NCBI GenBank assembly: GCA_937884235.1
Contig: CALGBT010000863.1
Location: forward strand, 1-11,908
Direction: 5' to 3'
From: an uncultured Pseudomonadota bacterium
GTDB taxonomy: Bacteria > Myxococcota_A > UBA9042 > CAIXZC01
DNA: 11,908 bases
Shown piece after piece: positions 1 to 6,575 of this stretch. How positions within the stretch are numbered: position 1 is the stretch's first letter; every line of letters begins with the position of its first letter. The position numbers and the translations under genes were made by a program. The notes beneath the pieces were generated by a model that ran no database searches, was not told the DNA's origin, and saw nothing but the letters and a program-made list of their open reading frames with translations.

Positions 1-1
1 G

Positions 2-1291
2 GAAGCCCAACCGACTCTGGCGGGGGCGGCTCCTCGCATCGCGGTTTTTGGTATCCCGACCATTCTGAGCAACCTGGGAGAGACCCTCGAGGAGATGGGA
101 GCGAGGGTCGTGCTCTGGGAGACTGAGCGAGACTTTGCCATGGTGGAGCCGGCCGATTCATTGGTCGACCAGTACCTGGGATATGCCTACCCCCGCGGGC
201 TGGAGGCCCGGCTGGAGCGTTTCCTACCACTCCTGAAGTTGCGTGGTGTCGATAGTGTGCTGATTAACGCGCAAGCTTTCTGCCATCACAACCTTGAACT
301 CAGAAGGGTGGAGCAGGCCTTGGCGGCCTATCCGACCCTGGTGCTGGAGAGCGATGCGCCGGGAAGCGTGACGGCGAGAGACCGGGTGCGCCTCGAGGGA
401 TTTCTCGCATTGGCTCGCAATCGGCGTGATGCTCCTGCGACATTGGCGCGGACGGCCCCGCCGTCCGGGGGGCTGGAAGCGCCGGACTGTGTCTCAGGTG
501 GGACCCTGGTGGGACTCGATCTTGGCAGTCGCTTCGCCAAGGTCATGGTCCGGCACGGCCGCGACGAGTTGTTGTGGTCCATTGATACCATTGCTTTCTA
601 CCGCCGTTTCGCGCGGCGAGTCGATGGAGCGCTGCAGGTCGACCTGGAACTCCTGTTGCAGGAAGTGGGAGTCAAGGGGGGGGCTGCTCCCGGGATCGTC
701 GCGACCGGCTATGGCCGGAACCTGTTGGCTTTCGACAATGCCCGGGTCATGCCGGAGATGGAGGCCCATGCGCTGGGTGCCGCCCACCAGGTCAAGGAGG
801 AACACTTTCTGCTGGTTGATTGGGGTGGGCAAGATACCAAGGTTGTTGAGGTCTGCGCTGGTCGGCTGATTAGCTTCGTCATGAATGACAAGTGCGCTGC
901 CGGGAGCGGGCGCTACGTCGAGAATATGGCCCGTCTTCTGGGCGAGCCGTTGGATGCGGTGCTGAGTTGTCATGCCGATCCCGTAGCATTGACCAACATC
1001 TTCGCGACCTTCGGGGAGTCGGAAGTCATCGGCCATCTCGTTGACGGTGTGCCAGTCCCGCAGATCTGCGCCGGAATCATGGCCAGTGTGGCCAGTCGCA
1101 CTGCCCAACTGCTGGCGCGTCTGGAGGTGGGAGGGCAACTCCCCATCTACCTGGCGGGCGGCCTGGCGCAAAGTATTGCGCTCCGGGTAATGCTCGAACA
1201 GGCTACCGGCCGGGTCCCCTGTCCTATCCCGGAACCTCGGTTCAGCGGGGCGCTCGGGTGCCTGCTGAGTGCCCAGGGGCAGGCTGATTGA
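2..1291 (+). CDS. HgdB-like dehydratase domain fused to BadF/HgdC-type ATPase (activase), 5' partial
   Basis: The frame is open from the window edge, so the true start lies upstream; the ATG at 95 is internal to a conserved domain. The first ~150 codons match the C-terminal part of 2-hydroxyacyl-CoA dehydratase D components (HgdB/BcrB type): a Rossmann-like strand at the start, then a helix-strand stretch ending in an INAQAFCHHN motif with a conserved Cys. From about position 508 to the end is a BadF/BadG/BcrA/BcrD ATPase domain: GLDLGSRFAK phosphate loop, ATGYGRN, DWGGQDTKV, NDKCAAGSGR, FGESEVI, AGIMASVASR and AGGLAQ. Relatives use ATP to push electrons through a [4Fe-4S] cluster into a dehydratase or benzoyl-CoA reductase. 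The Cys in NDKCAAG (893-895) is kept, but the second ligand, normally in a CTVFAESE motif, is Phe (1001-1003). Family assignment is firm; substrate and activity are unknown. Confidence 0.85.
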   Translation, partial: EAQPTLAGAAPRIAVFGIPTILSNLGETLEEMGARVVLWETERDFAMVEPADSLVDQYLGYAYPRGLEARLERFLPLLKLRGVDSVLINAQAFCHHNLELRRVEQALAAYPTLVLESDAPGSVTARDRVRLEGFLALARNRRDAPATLARTAPPSGGLEAPDCVSGGTLVGLDLGSRFAKVMVRHGRDELLWSIDTIAFYRRFARRVDGALQVDLELLLQEVGVKGGAAPGIVATGYGRNLLAFDNARVMPEMEAHALGAAHQVKEEHFLLVDWGGQDTKVVEVCAGRLISFVMNDKCAAGSGRYVENMARLLGEPLDAVLSCHADPVALTNIFATFGESEVIGHLVDGVPVPQICAGIMASVASRTAQLLARLEVGGQLPIYLAGGLAQSIALRVMLEQATGRVPCPIPEPRFSGALGCLLSAQGQAD

Positions 1292-1306
1292 CAGTTGTCG
1301 GGGATT

Positions 1307-2428
1307 TTACTCCTCTGCGGAAAACTCCAGAGTCATGGCCGCGGCCGCGGTGGTGGCCCGCACGATGTCAGCTGCGTAGTCCCGGTCAAGACGGTCCACC
1401 GAGTCAGGACCGGCGGTGCAATGGTAGTTCTTGTTCCGGTATTCGGCGGTATCAGTGAGCATCATTGCCGGGTAGTCCTCAAGCCAGAAGGCCCCGTGAT
1501 CGGAGCGCTGGAGGGTAAAGAAGATGGGGGAGTTCTTCTGGGCCTGATCAAGCTCAAGCAGGACCACTGGTGTTGCGGTCAGTTGCTCGGCGAAGAAGGC
1601 CAGGTTCTTGGCTGGCAGGTGGGCGAAGGAGTCGGCCACCACCACCAGGGAATTCCCCTTGTAGTCATTCGCTGCAAGCAGCGCGGCCTCTTCGGGGAAG
1701 AGGAGATCGAGGCCGGGAGGAATTTCCTGCGACCCGGGCTCCATGCTGCGGTAGCCGATCATCTCGTAGACAAACGAAACTACCACCTCCTGACTCCCCT
1801 CCTTCAGCCTGGCGGTGTGGGCGCGGGAGCCCTTGAGACCCAGTTCTTCGAGGTCCCAGCAGGCCACCACCAGGGTGCGGCGGTAGCTGGCAGCAGCGAG
1901 GACTCTGGCGCTCTCCAGGACTCCGGCGATGCCCGAAGCGTTGTCGTCAGCACCGTCGCAGTCAGCGATGTGATCGTAGTGCGCCGAGATGTAAACCATT
2001 TCATCCGGTAGGCCGGAACCGGGCAATGTGCCCAGGACGTTCACCCCGGAGTGACTCTCCATGTCAAAAGGCTCGATGGACACTTCGTAGCCCAGGGCGG
2101 CGAACCGGTCGGCGCAGAGGTCCTGAGCCAACTGCCACTGCTCGGAGCCGGGCGGTCGTGGCTTGGAGAGCAGCACGAGGTCACTCCAGATGCGGTGGGG
2201 TTCGACGAGGGCCGCGACGTCTGCTGGCTTGTCGGGAACTGGGGGCGGGATATCCCCTGGGACTTTGACCTCTGCCAGAGAGTCGCCGCGGTGCAGGTCC
2301 AGGACTCCGGAATTGTCGGCGCTGGCAATGTCGCCGGGGGCCACCGATTTCCCGGCGCCGCAGTTGGACAACACCATGGAGATGAGCAGGAGCAGTTTCG
2401 GCCAGTAGCGACGGGCAGGGTCAGCCAT
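1307..2428 (-). CDS. M28-family metallopeptidase, probable lipoprotein
   Basis: A 373-residue protein from the ATG at 2428; a TTG directly before it (2431) is a less likely start. The N-terminus has basic residues, a hydrophobic stretch (LLLLISMVL) and a Cys at 22 in an SNC context, which suggests an envelope lipoprotein although Asn at -1 is unusual. A Pro/Asp-rich linker of about 50 residues precedes the catalytic domain. Zinc-site motifs of M28 are present in order: SAHYDH (His150), GADDNASG (Asp161), DLEELG (Glu194/195), YEMIGY (Glu222, where many relatives have Asp), SDHGAFW, and YHCTAGPDS (His336). The likely role is aminopeptidase action on peptides outside the cytoplasm. Glutaminyl cyclases share this fold, but the full two-metal ligand set favours a peptidase. 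It follows glnA by 39 bases on the same strand and probably shares its transcript. It converges on the dehydratase/activase gene with 15 bases between the stops. Confidence 0.85.
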   Translation of the reverse strand: MADPARRYWPKLLLLISMVLSNCGAGKSVAPGDIASADNSGVLDLHRGDSLAEVKVPGDIPPPVPDKPADVAALVEPHRIWSDLVLLSKPRPPGSEQWQLAQDLCADRFAALGYEVSIEPFDMESHSGVNVLGTLPGSGLPDEMVYISAHYDHIADCDGADDNASGIAGVLESARVLAAASYRRTLVVACWDLEELGLKGSRAHTARLKEGSQEVVVSFVYEMIGYRSMEPGSQEIPPGLDLLFPEEAALLAANDYKGNSLVVVADSFAHLPAKNLAFFAEQLTATPVVLLELDQAQKNSPIFFTLQRSDHGAFWLEDYPAMMLTDTAEYRNKNYHCTAGPDSVDRLDRDYAADIVRATTAAAAMTLEFSAEE

Positions 2429-2467
2429 CAAGTCCCCCGGGGTCGTGGAAAAGGCAGGCTGTTGCTT

Positions 2468-3790
2468 CTAGAGAACAGGAAGGTAGGTGCGCAATTCATA
2501 GTCAGTTACCTGCAACCGGTAGCGGTCGCACTCTTCAAACTTGTTGGCGAGGAACTTGTTGGCCAACTCTTCTCCAAGGGTCTCGCGCACGAGGGCCGAT
2601 TTTGACGCCTCCAGTGTTGCCCCAAAGAGGTCGCCAGGCAGTGATTCGATGGCGTGTGACGCCAGGGCTTCGGGTGACATGCGGTAGGTGTCATCCTCTA
2701 TGGCGGCCGGCAAAACGTAACCATTTTCAATGCCTGCAAGGCCGGCCCCGAGCATGACGGCAAAGGCGAGGTAGGGATTGGCCGCCGAATCGGGGGCCCG
2801 GTATTCCACTCGGCAGGAACTGGACTTGCCTTCCTTGAACGCCGGCACCCGCACTAGCGCGGTGCGATTACGTCGCCCCCAGCAGATGTTGGCGGGAGCT
2901 TCGTAGCCCGGCACGAGCCGCTTGTAGGAGTTGATCCACTGGTTGGTCACCGCGGTGATCTCCTTGCTGTGCCGCAGCAAACCTGCCACATACTGCTGAC
3001 CAATAGTCGAAAGATTGTAGGCCTCATCGGGGGAGTAGAAAGTGTTGACACCATTGTTGAACAGGGACTGGTGGACGTGCATGCCCGAGCCGTTCTCCGT
3101 GGCGATGGGCTTGGGCATGAACGAGGCATAGAGACCGTTGCGACGGGCAACTTCCTTGACGATGACTTTGGAGAGGATCACCGCATCAGCCATCTTCATT
3201 GCCGGACCGTAGCGGTAGTCGATTTCATGCTGACTGGGGGCCACCTCATGGTGCGACGCCTCCATCTGGATCCCCATTGACTGGAGAACGCTGAGGGTCT
3301 TCTTGCGGGCATCCACGGAGGCATCGAGGGGCAGCAGGTCGAAATAGCCGCTGGAATCAATGGGGGTGGGATCGCGGTCGTTGGCGAAGTAGAAGTATTC
3401 TAATTCGGGACCGAAGTTGACGGTATCGAAGCCCGCAGTCGCGGCTTTGTCGATCATTCTTCGCAGGACCCGTCGCGGGTCGGACTCCAGTGGTCTGCCG
3501 TCGGGATGCAGAACATCGCAGATGAACATGGCGCTCTTGAGTCCCCCGCTTTCGAAGGGGAAGACCCGGAAAGTCGAGAGGTCGGGTGCTGCGATGAGGT
3601 CAGATTCTTCAATGCGAACGAAGCCCTCAATGGACGAGCCGTCAAAGGCAACCCCTTCATCCAGGACGCGGTCCATTTCGCTGACAGTAACGTTGAGCCC
3701 CTTCAGGCGGCCGATGACGTCGACGAACATGAGGCGCAGGATCTGTACGCCTTCGTCCTTTACGATTCTCTTGATGTCTGCTTTGTCCAT
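2468..3790 (-). CDS. glnA: Glutamine synthetase, type I (alpha-like)
   Basis: A complete 440-residue type I glutamine synthetase, which makes glutamine from glutamate, ammonia and ATP in the cytoplasm as a dodecamer. Visible family motifs are FDGSSIEGF near residue 50 (the Asp lines the ammonium site), GPELEYF (metal-binding Glu), a SHHEVAPSQHEIDYRY segment, NGSGMHVHQSLF (nucleotide/metal His), NSYKRLVPGYEAP, RNRTALVRVP and CRVEYRAPDS (active-site Arg). At 440 residues it is shorter than the ~470 of adenylylated beta-type enzymes and resembles the alpha type of Firmicutes, Thermotoga and archaea. A Tyr (DDTYRM) falls near the adenylylation loop, but nothing in the sequence shows that it is modified. 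The start is fixed by a GGAGGA ribosome site at about 3801-3806. No PII, ntr or GlnR-type gene lies nearby. Confidence 0.97.
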   Translation of the reverse strand: MDKADIKRIVKDEGVQILRLMFVDVIGRLKGLNVTVSEMDRVLDEGVAFDGSSIEGFVRIEESDLIAAPDLSTFRVFPFESGGLKSAMFICDVLHPDGRPLESDPRRVLRRMIDKAATAGFDTVNFGPELEYFYFANDRDPTPIDSSGYFDLLPLDASVDARKKTLSVLQSMGIQMEASHHEVAPSQHEIDYRYGPAMKMADAVILSKVIVKEVARRNGLYASFMPKPIATENGSGMHVHQSLFNNGVNTFYSPDEAYNLSTIGQQYVAGLLRHSKEITAVTNQWINSYKRLVPGYEAPANICWGRRNRTALVRVPAFKEGKSSSCRVEYRAPDSAANPYLAFAVMLGAGLAGIENGYVLPAAIEDDTYRMSPEALASHAIESLPGDLFGATLEASKSALVRETLGEELANKFLANKFEECDRYRLQVTDYELRTYLPVL

Positions 3791-3830
3791 ATGCGATTCG
3801 TCCTCCTAGCGACTGGTTCACGTTGCCCAT

Positions 3831-3859
3831 ATTGTGCGACCGATGGCGCGTATTTTCAA
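3831..3859 (-). promoter_or_regulatory. Candidate sigma70-type promoter for glnA
   Basis: Read on the minus strand: TTGAAA (3859-3854), a 17-base spacer, then CACAAT (3836-3831). This would start transcription near 3824, about 34 bases before the glnA ATG. The -35 matches 5 of 6 consensus bases and the -10 matches 4 of 6. I saw no sigma54 element (TGGCAC-N5-TTGC) in the 215-base gap. Inferred from consensus only. Confidence 0.45.
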
Positions 3860-3945
3860 CTTATTGGGCAGATTACTGAGCATCTCATGCCCCGGGCGAG
3901 GAGCGACGATAATCAGTGGTGGTGTCTGCGCGGTTCCTTTTTTCT

Positions 3946-3973
3946 TTGCCTCACCTTTTGCCATGCTTATAAT
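3946..3973 (+). promoter_or_regulatory. Candidate sigma70-type promoter for the small Cys-rich gene
   Basis: TTGCCT (3946-3951), a 16-base spacer and a perfect TATAAT (3968-3973). Transcription would begin near 3980, leaving a short leader with a strong GGGAGGT ribosome site (3994-4000) five bases before the ATG at 4006. It points away from the glnA promoter, so the 3791-4005 gap is a divergent control region. A T-rich stretch (3935-3960) overlaps the -35 element. Confidence 0.6.
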
Positions 3974-4005
3974 GCAGCCGAATCGGGCTCACGGGGAGGT
4001 CCAAA

Positions 4006-4506
4006 ATGGTCGAACGAAAGAAGAAAGGGGCAGTGGAAATGCGTCGGCCGTTGCCGAGTGGTGCGGACAGCATTGAAGTCGGCCCTGCGGGGGTGACTAT
4101 AGTCATCACCCAGGCCTTCTGCCCCAACGGACACAATCTGGTGCGAGCCAACGATGCTCTCTTCGATGGATACCCGGGTATTACTCTGTTCGTAGAGTTT
4201 CCGGAGTGGTCCGGTGAGGTGGCTCTCAGCCCCATTCACGGTGACCACTCCCGCTTCGGGATTCCCCGGACGGTGCCTAACGGCACCCGTTGCGAGATCC
4301 GGTGCCCGGAGTGCGAAGTGGAGTTGCCGGTGCTCAAGAATTGCGGATGCGATGCCGGCGGAAAACTGATGGGCGTTTATCTCCGAAAAGACCTTTCCGA
4401 AGGCGATGTCGTGGGCATCTGCAACGTTCTTGGGTGCTATCGTTCCCGGATTCTGGACAAGTTCGAATTGCTGTCAGAATTCGTCGAAGACGAAGACGAT
4501 TCCTGA
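4006..4506 (+). CDS. Small Cys-rich, probably zinc-binding protein of unknown function
   Basis: A 166-residue soluble protein with no signal peptide or membrane segment. Cysteines and a histidine are spaced like metal ligands: CPNGH (Cys39, His43), CPEC (Cys100, Cys103), CGC (Cys113, Cys115) and CNVLGC (Cys139, Cys144). The pattern suggests one or two zinc-ribbon-like sites. The N-terminus is basic and the C-terminus is acidic (EDEDDS). The central part (GYPGITLFVEFPEW, then VALSPIHGD) looks like a small beta-rich domain. I have a faint memory of similar hypothetical proteins with CPNGH and ICN-GC motifs in other bacteria, but no known function. It has its own promoter and ribosome site and is divergent from glnA. 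Metal binding is inferred from the motifs; DNA, RNA or protein binding cannot be told apart. Confidence 0.75.
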   Translation: MVERKKKGAVEMRRPLPSGADSIEVGPAGVTIVITQAFCPNGHNLVRANDALFDGYPGITLFVEFPEWSGEVALSPIHGDHSRFGIPRTVPNGTRCEIRCPECEVELPVLKNCGCDAGGKLMGVYLRKDLSEGDVVGICNVLGCYRSRILDKFELLSEFVEDEDDS

Positions 4507-4554
4507 GGTCGCTTCAAAGCATCGCCATGTAGCCATCCGTGACATAACTCTTCC

Positions 4555-4584
4555 TTGACCCTCGTCCCCTCAAACGGGCATACT
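4555..4584 (+). promoter_or_regulatory. Candidate sigma70-type promoter for the TRAP operon
   Basis: TTGACC (4555-4560, 5 of 6), an 18-base spacer and CATACT (4579-4584, 4 of 6). The predicted start near 4591 is about 30 bases before the TatT ATG. It is the only convincing promoter I see for the run of plus-strand genes that follows, because later gaps are under 20 bases or overlap. Confidence 0.55.
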
Positions 4585-4607
4585 AGCCTCCACTGAAGCA
4601 CCATTGA

Positions 4608-4617
4608 CCTCCGGAGG
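4608..4617 (+). promoter_or_regulatory. Perfect 10-bp palindrome containing the TatT ribosome binding site
   Basis: CCTCCGGAGG reads the same on both strands, and its right half is the Shine-Dalgarno sequence (GGAGG, 4613-4617). Its spacing is 4 bases to the ATG at 4622 but only 1 to the ATG at 4619, which decides the start. With no loop it cannot form a good hairpin on its own, so a regulatory role is speculative. Confidence 0.5.
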
Positions 4618-4621
4618 AATG

Positions 4622-5569
4622 ATGTTGCGTCACCTGACCCTGCTCGCTGCCCTCTTCATGCTCCCGGCTGCGTGTAGCATGAACCGGCTCATTGCTGACA
4701 ACATGACCTCGTCCTTTGCGGACATTCGCACCGCCTTCTTTGACGAGGCGAGCCCACAGCAGGGTTTCTATGGCGGGCCGGCGTTGCTCAAGCAGCTGGA
4801 CGGGTTCATCGTTTCGTCGCCAAAGAATGAGGCTCTGCTGCTCAACGCGGCCGAGTTGAATTGTGGCTATGCCATGACTTTCCTGGACCGCAGCGACCCG
4901 GAGTGGGCGGGCCAGCTGTATGGCAAGGGAAGGGCGTATGCCTTGCGCGGCCTGGCGGAGGTCAATCCTGAGTTGGCGGCGGCCGTGGTGGCAACTGACG
5001 AGGCGGCATTGCAGAAGTTGCTGCCGGAGATTGACCGGGAAGATGACCTGCCGCTCCTCTTTTTCACGGGGCTTTGCTGGGGTGGGCAGGTCAACGCCAC
5101 CATGGACGAGACAATGGCTGCAGACCTCGGGGTCATTGAAATGATCTTTCAGGCCTGCCTGGACAAGGACCCGACTTTCTACTATGGGGCTGGCTACACC
5201 TTCTTTGGCATGCTCAATGCCGGTCGCACCGAAATGCTCGGAGGAAACCTCGAGAAGGGTCGGGAGTTCTTTGAGAAGGCCAGCAAGATGTGTGACGGGA
5301 AATTTCTCATGACCAGGCTCATGTATGCCACGGCCTATGCGGTGAACAGTCAGAACGCAGAGCTTTACGTCAGGCTTCTGACTGAAGTGGCGAACTCGAA
5401 GTTTGAAGACCCATCGGATATGCGGTTGCCCAATGCGGTGGCGCGGCGTGATGCGCGTCAGTTGCTCGGGCGGGTGAAGGATTTCTTCCCTGGATACGAG
5501 GGGCCTTCCGGGCAGGAGCCTCATGTTGATTTTATTGAAGATGACGATGCCAATCTCGACCTGGACTAG
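4622..5569 (+). CDS. TRAP transporter TatT-family lipoprotein (T component)
   Basis: A 315-residue protein from ATG 4622; ATG 4619 or TTG 4604 would add 1 or 6 residues but fit the ribosome site worse. The N-terminus is a hydrophobic signal (MLRHLTLLAALFMLPAAC) with a probable lipidated Cys, although Pro at -3 is atypical. The mature part is alpha-helical with TPR-like spacing: LLNAAELNCGYAMTF, GKGRAYALRGL, TFYYGAGYTFFGMLNAG, GREFFEKASKM, LMTRLMYATAYAV. The C-terminus is acidic. This matches the TatT family typified by Treponema pallidum Tp0956, a periplasmic TPR-type lipoprotein that partners a TRAP receptor. It lies 10 bases before the DctP-type receptor gene, as expected for that pairing. 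Its proposed job is to hold or present ligand to the receptor at the membrane. Confidence 0.85.
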   Translation: MLRHLTLLAALFMLPAACSMNRLIADNMTSSFADIRTAFFDEASPQQGFYGGPALLKQLDGFIVSSPKNEALLLNAAELNCGYAMTFLDRSDPEWAGQLYGKGRAYALRGLAEVNPELAAAVVATDEAALQKLLPEIDREDDLPLLFFTGLCWGGQVNATMDETMAADLGVIEMIFQACLDKDPTFYYGAGYTFFGMLNAGRTEMLGGNLEKGREFFEKASKMCDGKFLMTRLMYATAYAVNSQNAELYVRLLTEVANSKFEDPSDMRLPNAVARRDARQLLGRVKDFFPGYEGPSGQEPHVDFIEDDDANLDLD

Positions 5570-5579
5570 GAGGACGCTG

Positions 5580-6575
5580 ATGATCCGATTTACTCTTGCT
5601 GCTGCGTTGTTGCTGCCATTGTTGGTTTCTTCGCCGCTGAAGGCCCAGGACTACGAGATTACTGTCGCCACTGTAGCCCCCGAGGGCTCATTGTGGATGA
5701 AGGAGATGCACAAACTCGACGACAAGCTGCGAGAGAAGACCGACGGCCACGTTCGTTTCAAGTTCTACGCCGGCGGCGTTGCCGGGGATGACAAGACGGT
5801 GCTCGAGAAGATTAAGGGCGGGCAGTTTGTTGGCGCCGGTCTCACTGGAGTAGGGCTCGGAGAGATCTACCCTGGCATCCGCGTGATGGAGATTCCATTT
5901 ACCTTCCGGACCTATGCCGAAGTAGACCATGTTATGCGCAAGCTCTCCAAATATTTTAAAACCAAGTTCGAGGAAAAGGGCTTCAAGGTTCTGGGCTGGG
6001 TTGACCAGGGTTTTGTTTACATCATGTCCACGCACAGAATTGCGTCGAAAGCTGACATGAAGAAATCGAAGCCGTGGGTGTGGGACGTGGACCCCCTGGC
6101 CACCGCCGCGTTTGCCTCCTTTGGCATCAATCCCATTCCCCTTTCCATCGAGAACGTTGCCACATCCCTCGATACTGGCATGATCGATACCTTCTACATT
6201 TCGCCGGTGGCGGCCATTGCGCTGCAGTGGTATCGCAAGGCCAAGTACATGGTGAATTTTCCCGTGGTTGACGGGGCCGGCGCCATCGTCATCTCCAAGG
6301 AATTCTTCGACACGCTTCCGGCGGAGTATCAGGTGATTCTGGAGACGCTCTGCGGCAAGTACTTGCGGTCGCTCTCCGTGAAGACGCGCAAGGCTAATGA
6401 CGCCGCTATCCTGACTCTACAGAAGAAAGGTCTAGGCATCGTCGATCCTACGCCGGCCGACATCAAAGAATTTGAGGCAGTGGGCGTCAAGGCCTCCGAC
6501 TCCATGGCCGACAAGCTCTATTCCAAGAAACTGCTGAATAAAGTGAGGACGTTGCTGGATGGGCAAAGAAAGTAA
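5580..6575 (+). CDS. dctP: TRAP transporter solute receptor, DctP/TatP type
   Basis: A 331-residue periplasmic binding protein. The start at 5580 has a strong GGAGG (5569-5573) six bases upstream; the frame stays open further 5' but that lies inside the TatT gene. The signal peptide is MIRFTLAAALLLPLLVSSPLKA, probably cut before QD. DctP-fold landmarks follow: ITVATVAPEGSLW, VRFKFYAGGVAGDD, GLTGVGLGEIYPG, VMEIPFTFRTYAEVDH, FASFGINPIPLSIENV, LDTGMIDTFYISP, and GAIVISKEFFDTLP. Where most DctP proteins have an Arg in a K-I/M-R-V motif that binds the substrate carboxylate, this one reads SKPWVWD, with Trp166 at 6075-6077. That fits the TatT-linked subfamily, for which non-acidic ligands have been proposed. 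It overlaps the permease gene by 17 bases. The ligand cannot be named. Confidence 0.92.
   Translation: MIRFTLAAALLLPLLVSSPLKAQDYEITVATVAPEGSLWMKEMHKLDDKLREKTDGHVRFKFYAGGVAGDDKTVLEKIKGGQFVGAGLTGVGLGEIYPGIRVMEIPFTFRTYAEVDHVMRKLSKYFKTKFEEKGFKVLGWVDQGFVYIMSTHRIASKADMKKSKPWVWDVDPLATAAFASFGINPIPLSIENVATSLDTGMIDTFYISPVAAIALQWYRKAKYMVNFPVVDGAGAIVISKEFFDTLPAEYQVILETLCGKYLRSLSVKTRKANDAAILTLQKKGLGIVDPTPADIKEFEAVGVKASDSMADKLYSKKLLNKVRTLLDGQRK

Noticed and set aside
494..1171. A minus-strand open frame opposite the activase domain
   Set aside because: It is antisense to strongly conserved ATPase motifs, and nothing in its translation suggests a protein family.
1292..1306. A bidirectional terminator between the convergent genes
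   Set aside because: Only 15 bases separate the stops and I could find no stem-loop with a T tract.
1295..2605. Long plus-strand open frames (1295-2011 and 2051-2605) opposite the M28 and glnA genes
   Set aside because: They run antisense to well-supported genes, have no good ribosome sites, and their translations show no recognisable domain.
3506..4096. A plus-strand open frame crossing from the glnA antisense strand into the Cys-rich gene
   Set aside because: It spans the divergent promoter region and overlaps two supported genes in other frames; it has no ribosome site and no domain.
4583..5524. A 313-codon minus-strand open frame opposite the TatT gene
   Set aside because: It covers a clearly recognisable TatT gene on the other strand and its product is Arg/His/Gln-rich with no domain, as expected for antisense of GC-rich coding DNA.
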